Shown piece by piece: positions 1 to 6,395 of a DNA stretch of 8,153 bases. The position numbers and the translations under genes were made by a program. The DNA is taken from positions 1 to 8,153 of the forward strand of contig NYXM01000125.1 in NCBI GenBank assembly GCA_002685655.1, given 5' to 3'. Under the pieces are notes generated by a model. It saw only the letters and a list, made by a program, of their open reading frames with translations. It made no database searches and had not been told where the DNA came from. The first letter of the stretch is position 1. Every line of letters starts with the position of its first letter. Source of the stretch: Planctomycetaceae bacterium (GTDB lineage Bacteria > Planctomycetota > Planctomycetia > Pirellulales > Pirellulaceae).

Positions 1-2
1 CG

Positions 3-2858
3 GCCGTCCACTTCGCAGCTGCGGATGAACCACGCAAACCGTGGACGACTTCACAGATCAAAGGCGCTCCGTACCCGCCCGCCCCCTACAAGATCGTCTT
101 GGCGTTTCCTGGCGTTCGCTTCGAGAATCCGACGTGCATCGAAGAGATTCCCCACGGCAACCGTTTGCTCGTGACCGAAATCGGCGGCAAAGTGTTTAGC
201 TTGGCCAAGCAGGCGGATGTGAAACAGGCTGACCTGGCGATTGACTTGGCCAAAGTCTCAGGAGGCCAGGTCAGTCTGTTCGATGCCGACTTCCATCCAA
301 GGTTCCTCGAGAACCGGCAGCTCTTTCTCTGTTACGTGCATCCCGGCAACGGTGGCCACACGCGCGTTTCGCGTTTCACGATGACCCGCACAACGCGCCC
401 CACGATTGCGGCGGACAGCGAGCAGGTCATCATCACCTGGCCAAACGGAGGTCACAACGGTGGCTGCCTCGAGTTTGCCAAGAATGGGTATCTCTACATT
501 TCCACAGGCGACGGTTCCGGGCCAAATCCTCCTGATGGTTTGACCACCGGCCAGGACGTGTCTGATCTGCTCGGTGCTGTGCTGCGGATCGATGTCGACC
601 GGACCGAAGCCGATCGCGCGTACGGCGTACCGAAAGACAACCCGTTTGTCGACATCGACGGCGCCCGTCCAGAGATCTGGGCGTACGGCCTGCGCAACCC
701 GTGGAAAATTGGTGTCGATGCCGTCACTGGAAACGTGTTCGCCGCTGACAACGGTTGGGAAACATGGGAGATGGTGCATCGGATCGTGCCGGGTGGCAAC
801 TGCGGATGGCCGGTAATGGAAGCCCGTGCCGTTCTGCGTAGTGAGGTCGAGGTTGGACCAACGCCGATCATCCCGCCGATCAAGGACCATTCGCATTCGG
901 AGGCCAATTCGGTCATAGGCGGCCCCGTCTATCGTGGAAGTAAGTTACCCGATCTCGACGGCTCGTTCATCTATGGCGACTACCTTACGGGAACGATCTG
1001 GGCTGTTCGCCCTCAGAATGAGCACACCGGCGACGGCCTTTCCTATACGCATCGAACGCTCGTGGACACGGACCAACGCATTACGAGTTTCACCGAAGGC
1101 AGCCAGGGCGAGTTGTATGTACTCGATCACGACTTCACCGGACAAATATATGAACTGGCTCCTTCCGGCCTGGCCGACACGTCGGCTGACTTTCCACGTC
1201 GGCTGAGCGAGACGGGCCTCTTCGCATCGGTCGACGATCTTCATCCGGCGGCCGGCGTCGTGCCGTACTGGGTGACCGTCGATCGTTGGATGGACGGGGC
1301 CAAAGCGCGGCGCTGGGTGGCAATTCCCGGCGACGCGCAGGTCGCTCTTGCATCTGGAACGATGAAAACCGCAGGCTATCCAGAAGGGACCGTCTTTGTC
1401 AAACATTTGGATCTTCCGCAGGGCGGTGATGCCCGACCAATCCGTCTGGAAACGCAATTGCTGCACTTTGAGAACGGAGTCTGGAAACCGTACAGTTACT
1501 TGTGGGACGACGACGGAAAAGACGCCAGGCTCGTCGATTCAATTGGCGCCAACCGCGCGCTTGAGGTGGCTCAAGATGGCGGCCAGAAGCTCGAACGCAC
1601 TTGGCGCGCCAGCGCGACCAACGAATGCAAGCTGTGTCACAACGCAGGCTCCAGTTTTGTACTTGGCTTTGTGCCGAGTCAGTTGGAGACGCAACTCGCC
1701 TCTTTGCACGCACAGAAAGTCGTGGCCACTGCACCGACCGTGTCCGCCAGCCAGAAACTTGTCGACCCGCACGACGTAGCGCAAGATTTGAACGACCGCG
1801 CGCGTTCGTATTTGCATATAAACTGCGGCATGTGTCACCACCCCGGCGGCAACGCGATTGTTTCGTTCTATCTCAATCGCGAACTGCCGTTCAACAAGCT
1901 AAACACGAACAAGAGCACGGGGATCGGCACGTTCGGGATGCGGAATGCCAAGCTGATTGTGCCAGGCGACCCCTACCGATCGGTCCTGATGTACCGCATC
2001 TCGAAGCTCGGTTACGGACGGATGCCTTACATAGGTTCCCAGGTTGTCGACAGTGCAGGGATGGCCTTAGTCTCGCAGTGGATTCGTTCGCTGTCCGACC
2101 AGCCGAGCGAAAGCGCTTCACCTCCGATTGCGGCAGACTCAGCCGAAGCAAAGGCACTGGCGACGTTGGCGCGTTCAGCTGTGGCCAAACGCGGGGAACG
2201 AGATGCAGCGATCGAGGTGTTGGTCCAATCGACGGAAGGATCGCTGGCGCTACTTGCCAAAATGCACGGTGGTTCATTGCCGATCGAAGATGCTCGCGCC
2301 GCAGTGGCAATTGGCAACGCGGTAACGAACACCAATGTACGCGGTTTGTTTGAGACATTTGTTCCCGAAGCGAAACGTCGTGCCCGCCTCGGCCCGAATA
2401 TCGACCCTGAAGTCATCTTGAGCCGGACAGGCAACGCAGCGCGTGGTCAGTTGATTTTCTTCAGCGACGGGGCTCGTTGCAAAGCCTGCCACGATGTACG
2501 CGACACGGATAAATCGCTTGGAAGTACGCTGCAGGACATCAACAAGAAGTACAAAATCCGTGGAGAGATGCTGCAGCACATCCTCAAGCCATCATCGAAG
2601 ATCGACGAACCGCTAGCTGCCTATTCCGTGGTCACAGCAGGCGGCAAAGTCATTACGGGTTTGATCCTTGAAAGAACTGACGACGCGATCGTACTCAAGA
2701 CGGCCGAACGTATGACGATCCGGGTTCCACGAGCGGAGATTGATGCGCTGCAGAAGAGTCCAAAGTCTCTGATGCCCGATCAGATTCTCAGTGATCTGAC
2801 GGCGCAGGAGGCGGCGGACTTGCTGGAGTATATTGGCTCGGTGGGGTCTGGCGAGTGA
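3..2858 (+). CDS. PQQ-type sugar dehydrogenase fused to a three-heme cytochrome c (5' partial)
   Basis: The reading frame is open to the left edge, so the start is missing. The first residues (AVHFAAADEPRKPW) look like the end of a signal peptide, so only a few tens of codons are probably lost. Residues here count from the codon at base 3 (951 in window). Residues about 38-387 form a glucose/sorbosone dehydrogenase beta-propeller, with a GGHNGG motif (H151, candidate catalytic base), GLRNPW (R231, PQQ contact in this family) and SHSEANSVIGGPVYRG. Residues about 397-695 match the SO2930-like diheme cytochrome module: CKLCH at 542, CGMCH at 608, and RMP with M674 as a likely axial ligand. After a helical, alanine-rich linker, residues about 811-951 match the Pirellula/Verrucomicrobium-type heme-binding domain (CKACH at 826, then a small beta-rich tail with SLMP). 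The inferred role is periplasmic oxidation of an aldose-like sugar with electron transfer to the internal hemes. The substrate is unknown. The lactonase gene follows 51 bases downstream. Confidence 0.94.
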   Translation, partial: AVHFAAADEPRKPWTTSQIKGAPYPPAPYKIVLAFPGVRFENPTCIEEIPHGNRLLVTEIGGKVFSLAKQADVKQADLAIDLAKVSGGQVSLFDADFHPRFLENRQLFLCYVHPGNGGHTRVSRFTMTRTTRPTIAADSEQVIITWPNGGHNGGCLEFAKNGYLYISTGDGSGPNPPDGLTTGQDVSDLLGAVLRIDVDRTEADRAYGVPKDNPFVDIDGARPEIWAYGLRNPWKIGVDAVTGNVFAADNGWETWEMVHRIVPGGNCGWPVMEARAVLRSEVEVGPTPIIPPIKDHSHSEANSVIGGPVYRGSKLPDLDGSFIYGDYLTGTIWAVRPQNEHTGDGLSYTHRTLVDTDQRITSFTEGSQGELYVLDHDFTGQIYELAPSGLADTSADFPRRLSETGLFASVDDLHPAAGVVPYWVTVDRWMDGAKARRWVAIPGDAQVALASGTMKTAGYPEGTVFVKHLDLPQGGDARPIRLETQLLHFENGVWKPYSYLWDDDGKDARLVDSIGANRALEVAQDGGQKLERTWRASATNECKLCHNAGSSFVLGFVPSQLETQLASLHAQKVVATAPTVSASQKLVDPHDVAQDLNDRARSYLHINCGMCHHPGGNAIVSFYLNRELPFNKLNTNKSTGIGTFGMRNAKLIVPGDPYRSVLMYRISKLGYGRMPYIGSQVVDSAGMALVSQWIRSLSDQPSESASPPIAADSAEAKALATLARSAVAKRGERDAAIEVLVQSTEGSLALLAKMHGGSLPIEDARAAVAIGNAVTNTNVRGLFETFVPEAKRRARLGPNIDPEVILSRTGNAARGQLIFFSDGARCKACHDVRDTDKSLGSTLQDINKKYKIRGEMLQHILKPSSKIDEPLAAYSVVTAGGKVITGLILERTDDAIVLKTAERMTIRVPRAEIDALQKSPKSLMPDQILSDLTAQEAADLLEYIGSVGSGE

Positions 2859-2895
2859 CCGCGGCCAGGGAACTTCAACACGGCATTCAACCGAC

Positions 2896-2900
2896 AAGGG
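2896..2900 (+). promoter_or_regulatory. Ribosome binding site of the lactonase gene
   Basis: AAGGG lies 9 bases before ATG 2910. It favours that ATG over the in-frame TTG at 2904, which is only 3 bases from the site. Confidence 0.6.
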
Positions 2901-2909
2901 AATTTGACG

Positions 2910-4034
2910 ATGAAACGAATCTACTTCAGCACGCTTCTGTTGGCAATGTTCTCTTGCGCCGTTGGTCGGGCATCCGCCGGACAACTTCTCTACCTGGCCT
3001 CGACGCAAGAGAAGACGATTGTGGCGTACGAAGTCAATCCAGCCACTGGCCGGCTGACGAAGAAGTTCAGTGTCGACTTACCGGGCAATGCTGGACCGAT
3101 GGCGTTTTCGCCGGGCTCCGATTTCGTTTACGCGGCAGTCACTGGGTTGGAGCATGGCAAGGCAGCTGTTGTTACGTTGAAGCGCGCGGCGGATGGTTCG
3201 CTGACTATTCTGGCCACGGCGCACATTAGAAGTCGCGCTCCGTACATCCGCGCGGACAATAGCGGTCGCACCCTGCTGGCCGCGCATTACGGGGCCGGCG
3301 ATGTCACGACCTACCGGATCAAGGACGGCATCTGCACCGCCGAATTGCTCGACCACAAAGTGACTGAAAAGACGGCGCATTGTGTCGAAGTCGATCCATC
3401 TGGAAAATTCGTGTTCGTCCCGCACACGGCACCCAATAAGGTGTATCAATTCCGCCTGGATGACGCGACGGGCAAGTTGAGCCCCAACGACCCGCCGTTC
3501 GTCGCCGGGCCAGACGCGGGTCACCTTTATCACCAGCCGCGCCACTACGCCCATCATCCGAAGTTGAATCTGGCTTACACGTCCAACGAACGTGGCGGCG
3601 GAATTACGGCGTGGGCTTTCGATCCGCAGAAGGGAACATTGACCAAACTGCAAACGCTGTCAACACTGCCTCCGAGCTATTCGGGCGCAAGTGCAGCGGC
3701 CGACATTAAGATCACGCCGGACGGACGATTCGCGTACGTGTCGAATCGTGACCTGACGAAGCGAAAAGAAGGTGAAGTGCCGAAGGATACACTTGCAGGT
3801 GTGTCGCTCGATCCCGAAACAGGCAAGATGAAACTGATCGGCTACTATCCCACGGCTCACTTCCCGAGGTCGTTCTGCATCGACTCGACGGGCAATTTTG
3901 TTTTTGTTGCGGGTCAGCAGGCAGCGGCAATGATCGCTTATCGGATCGATCAAAAAACTGGTGAGTTGAACAAGCTTGCGGTCTACGAAACGGGTGGTGT
4001 GCCGATCTGGGTGATGTGCGGTGCGGTTGAATGA
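2910..4034 (+). CDS. Exported lactonase-family beta-propeller (6-phosphogluconolactonase-like)
   Basis: The protein has 374 residues from ATG 2910, a start chosen because AAGGG sits 9 bases upstream. Residues 1-23 form a signal peptide (MKR, hydrophobic core, cleavage after ASA), so the protein is exported. The rest is a seven-bladed propeller of the Lactonase family, with repeated blade signatures such as NPATGRL, DDATGKL, DPETGKM and DQKTGEL. Family active-site landmarks are present: H157 in AHCV, R211-H212 in QPRHYAHHP, E227 in TSNERGG and R320 in FPRSF. The cytosolic relatives hydrolyse 6-phosphogluconolactone, but export makes a phosphorylated substrate unlikely here. An aldonolactone made by the dehydrogenase encoded 51 bases upstream is a reasonable inferred substrate. 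The gap is short and shows no clear terminator, so co-transcription with the dehydrogenase is likely. Other propellers of this fold have unrelated ligands, so the family call is firmer than the substrate. Confidence 0.92.
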   Translation: MKRIYFSTLLLAMFSCAVGRASAGQLLYLASTQEKTIVAYEVNPATGRLTKKFSVDLPGNAGPMAFSPGSDFVYAAVTGLEHGKAAVVTLKRAADGSLTILATAHIRSRAPYIRADNSGRTLLAAHYGAGDVTTYRIKDGICTAELLDHKVTEKTAHCVEVDPSGKFVFVPHTAPNKVYQFRLDDATGKLSPNDPPFVAGPDAGHLYHQPRHYAHHPKLNLAYTSNERGGGITAWAFDPQKGTLTKLQTLSTLPPSYSGASAAADIKITPDGRFAYVSNRDLTKRKEGEVPKDTLAGVSLDPETGKMKLIGYYPTAHFPRSFCIDSTGNFVFVAGQQAAAMIAYRIDQKTGELNKLAVYETGGVPIWVMCGAVE

Positions 4035-4130
4035 TGATATCGCTTCGCCAACAAGTTGTGTGTGCGATCAACTCCTGACATACTCGAATCTAGACCAACG
4101 GCCCAATCATCCAATAGGCGTCCAGCAACC

Positions 4131-5534
4131 ATGTACCGCGTGATACTGTTTCTGTTGGTTTCCATCCACACCGTTTCAGGCTTTGCGGCCGAGCGTCCCA
4201 ACGTACTGTTCATTGCCGTGGATGATCTCAGGCCCGAACTGGCCTGCTACGGCAAGAAGCATATCCACTCGCCCAATATCGACAAGCTGGCGCGGCGAGG
4301 CGTACTGTTCGAGCGGGCCTATTGCATGGTGCCGACCTGTGGAGCGTCGCGCGCAAGCCTGATGACTGGCATCCGGCCTGCGCGGAGCCGGTTCGTCAGC
4401 TACCTGACGTGGGCAGAGAAGGATGCCTCGGGGATCACGACACTCAATACCCAATTCAAACAGAACGGCTACAACACGCGTTCGTTGGGAAAAGTATTTC
4501 ATCACCCGGCAGACAATGCCGCAGGTTGGTCCCAACCCCCATGGCGACCGAAAGGTGTATTACCGTATCACCGTGCCGAGAACCGTGCGTTACTCAAGAA
4601 ACAGCAGAAGAAAGGGACGCGGAAACGCGGGCCGGCATGGGAGTCCGCGGATGTGCCAGATAACGCGTACGGCGATGGTATCCTGGCGGAACGGGCGATC
4701 AAGGATCTAGGGCAGCTCAAATCACAGGAGCAGCCGTTCTTCCTGGCCGTTGGTTTCTTCAAACCGCACTTGCCGTTCATTGCACCACAAAGATACTGGG
4801 ACTTGTACGACCGCGAAGAGATCCAACTTCCCAAAAACTATCATGTCCCCAAAGGGGCGCCGCGCGAGTCGATCCACTCGTCGGGTGAACTTCGAGCTTA
4901 TGCTGGAATCCCAGCAAAAGGGCCGGTGTCGGACGAGACCGCCCGCAACTTGATCCACGGTTATTATGCTTGCGTCAGCTACACCGATGCTCAGATCGGC
5001 AAGCTGCTCGATGAACTCGACCGACTCGAATTGACGGACAACACCATTGTCGTACTCTGGGGCGATCACGGCTGGAATCTCGGCGAACATACTCTGTGGT
5101 GCAAACACAGTTGCTATGAAACGTCGATGCGGATCCCCATGATCGTGCAGGCTCCCGGCATCACAGGTGGTCAAAGAAGAGCGGGGCTCACCGAGTCCAT
5201 CGATCTGTATCCATCACTCTGTGAATTGGCTGGGCTTCCGTTGCCGGAACATCTACAGGGCCAGAGCTTCGCGACTCTGATGAAGAATCCACAAGCCGAT
5301 TGGAAAACGGCGGCAGTCGGTCGCTTTCGAAACGGTGACACCATTCGAACGGATACATTCCGATTCACCGAATACACCGACGCCAAGAATAAGCTTGTTT
5401 CCGCGATGCTGTACGATCACACGACCGATCCTAATGAGAACACGAATATTGTTCGCCAGAGCGCCGTCGCGGACCGTCTAGCTGAGGAGTTGCGACAGAA
5501 GAAGGGGCGAGACGAGAATTCGGCAGTGAAATGA
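4131..5534 (+). CDS. Exported type I sulfatase, iduronate-2-sulfatase-like
   Basis: The protein has 467 residues from ATG 4131. The frame is open back to a GTG at 4056, but the ATG starts a normal signal peptide (MYRVILFLLV to about GFAA, then ERPNVLF), so it is preferred although the ribosome site is weak (AGG, 12 bases away). The sulfatase core is complete: D31-D32 (metal), C70 in CGASR (the cysteine converted to formylglycine, with R74), K121 and H124 in GKVFHH, K211 and H213 in KPHLPF, D312-H313 in GDHGWNLGEH, and K325. These match the active-site set of iduronate-2-sulfatase-type enzymes. The reaction is hydrolysis of a sulfate ester on a sugar or polysaccharide in the periplasm or outside the cell; the exact substrate cannot be read. 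A lysine/arginine-rich stretch (residues 156-166) precedes the conserved GPAWE-ADVPDNAY segment. Activity needs a formylglycine-generating enzyme, which is not in this window. The gene lies 96 bases after the lactonase gene. Confidence 0.95.
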   Translation: MYRVILFLLVSIHTVSGFAAERPNVLFIAVDDLRPELACYGKKHIHSPNIDKLARRGVLFERAYCMVPTCGASRASLMTGIRPARSRFVSYLTWAEKDASGITTLNTQFKQNGYNTRSLGKVFHHPADNAAGWSQPPWRPKGVLPYHRAENRALLKKQQKKGTRKRGPAWESADVPDNAYGDGILAERAIKDLGQLKSQEQPFFLAVGFFKPHLPFIAPQRYWDLYDREEIQLPKNYHVPKGAPRESIHSSGELRAYAGIPAKGPVSDETARNLIHGYYACVSYTDAQIGKLLDELDRLELTDNTIVVLWGDHGWNLGEHTLWCKHSCYETSMRIPMIVQAPGITGGQRRAGLTESIDLYPSLCELAGLPLPEHLQGQSFATLMKNPQADWKTAAVGRFRNGDTIRTDTFRFTEYTDAKNKLVSAMLYDHTTDPNENTNIVRQSAVADRLAEELRQKKGRDENSAVK

Positions 5535-5567
5535 GCAAGCCAATTTGGTTCCAAGTTGTCGTTTCGT

Positions 5568-5581
5568 TCACGGCCCCGTGA
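5568..5581. repeat. Short palindrome between the sulfatase and pcm genes
   Basis: TCACGGCCCCGTGA has perfect 6-base arms around CC (as RNA, 5 base pairs with a GCCC loop), followed by TTTG. It lies 33 bases after the sulfatase stop and 19 bases before the pcm start. It could be a weak terminator or a protein-binding site, and the short stem makes chance possible. Confidence 0.3.
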
Positions 5582-5600
5582 TTTGTGAAGTACTTGCATT

Positions 5601-6266
5601 GTGAAACGCCGATCGATCGATTACGCGCAGCGCAGACACCACCTGGTCGATATCACATTGCGCAAACGTGGCATCTGCGATCCGCGAGTTCTGGCCGCCA
5701 TGCGATCCGCCCCGCGTGAAGAGTTTGTTTCTACTGAGCTGCATGATGTGATTTACGACGATTGCGCCCAGTCGATCGGAAGCGGTCAAACGATCTCGCA
5801 GCCGTTTACCGTGGCGTTCATGGTACAAGCGGCCCAACTTTCAGAAAGTGATACAATTCTGGAAATTGGAACCGGTTCTGGTTATGGGGCGGCCGTCCTA
5901 TCCCAGTTGGGAGCAACCGTTCATTCGATTGAACGTCTCCCGGAACTTGCCGAGCTCGCTTCACAACGGTTGCAGGCGTTCGGTTATGCGAACGTGCAGG
6001 TTCACGTTGGCGACGGTTCGCTAGGGCTGGCCGATTACGCGCCGTTCGATGCAATCGTCGTGACAGCGGGAGCCGCTGCCTTGCCTGTCGCCTATCGCGA
6101 GCAACTACGAGAAGGCGGGCGAATAATCATCCCGATTGGAAAGACGCCGACGCGCCAGCAGCTGGTTCGGTATACGCGGCGACAGGGCAAGTTGCAGTTC
6201 GAAGATTTGGGCGCGTTTGCGTTTGTGCCACTGGTGGGACGTAACGGATGGTCGCCTGACGCATGA
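5601..6266 (+). CDS. pcm: Protein-L-isoaspartate O-methyltransferase
   Basis: The protein has 221 residues, close to the usual size of this family. GTG 5601 is the first possible start after an in-frame TGA at 5586, and the predicted N-terminus (YAQRRHHLVDITLRKRGICDPRVL) aligns with the usual family start. Seen in order: APREEFV (38-43), the family hallmark GSGQTISQP (60-68), the SAM-binding loop LEIGTGSGYG (87-96), acidic E111 that should contact the SAM ribose, GDG (137-139), PFDAIVVTAGA (148-158), GGRIIIPIG (172-180) and the C-terminal FVPLVGRNGW. The enzyme transfers a methyl group from SAM to L-isoaspartyl residues in aged proteins, starting their repair in the cytosol. There is no signal peptide. 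The gap from the sulfatase gene is 66 bases and holds a small palindrome, so shared transcription is possible, but the function is unrelated to the upstream genes. It converges with the protease gene, with 113 bases between the stop codons. Confidence 0.95.
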   Translation: MKRRSIDYAQRRHHLVDITLRKRGICDPRVLAAMRSAPREEFVSTELHDVIYDDCAQSIGSGQTISQPFTVAFMVQAAQLSESDTILEIGTGSGYGAAVLSQLGATVHSIERLPELAELASQRLQAFGYANVQVHVGDGSLGLADYAPFDAIVVTAGAAALPVAYREQLREGGRIIIPIGKTPTRQQLVRYTRRQGKLQFEDLGAFAFVPLVGRNGWSPDA

Positions 6267-6338
6267 GAATCGAGGTGGGTAGGAATCACGTGGTCGGAAG
6301 ATCTGCCCATCGCGAATTGAAACCTGCACCTGCGGTTA

Positions 6339-6360
6339 CCTGACGAGGATTCAGGCGGTG
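6339..6360. repeat. Weak inverted repeat in the pcm/M48 convergent gap
   Basis: CCTGA (6339-6343) and TCAGG (6351-6355) form a 5-base-pair stem with a 7-base loop. CACC at 6327-6330 could also pair with GGTG at 6357-6360 across an internal loop. No T-run follows, so a terminator role is only possible. Confidence 0.2.
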
Positions 6361-6370
6361 GACTCAGATC

Positions 6371-6395
6371 TCGACGCGCTCACGCGTCGATCTTT
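6371..6395. terminator. Hairpin over the M48 stop codon, possible terminator for pcm
   Basis: TCGACGCG (6371-6378) and CGCGTCGA (6383-6390) are perfect 8-base arms around CTCA. AGA before (6366-6368) and TCT after (6391-6393) can add three pairs past a 2-base bulge. On the plus strand the stem is followed by TCTTT, a weak T-tract that fits an end to pcm transcription. On the minus strand the loop holds the TGA stop of the protease gene, and no T-run follows. Termination is inferred; the hairpin itself is directly visible. Confidence 0.4.

Noticed and set aside
258..896. A 212-codon open frame on the minus strand opposite the dehydrogenase propeller
   Set aside because: It lies entirely within a strongly supported gene, shows no domain or signal peptide, and is a typical by-product of GC-rich third codon positions.
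1601..2353. A 250-codon plus-strand frame inside the cytochrome part of the first gene
   Set aside because: The main frame carries the heme motifs and conserved family residues across this span. The alternative is rich in arginine, glutamine and cysteine with no recognisable fold.
4035..4130. Possible terminator after the lactonase gene (ATCGC ... GCGAT around CAACAAGTTG)
   Set aside because: The outer arms are 5 bases, the inner part pairs poorly, and there is no T-run.
3983..4213. A 76-codon minus-strand frame spanning the lactonase-sulfatase gap
   Set aside because: It overlaps the end of one solid gene and the signal peptide of the next, shows no recognisable motif, and no ribosome site was identified for it.
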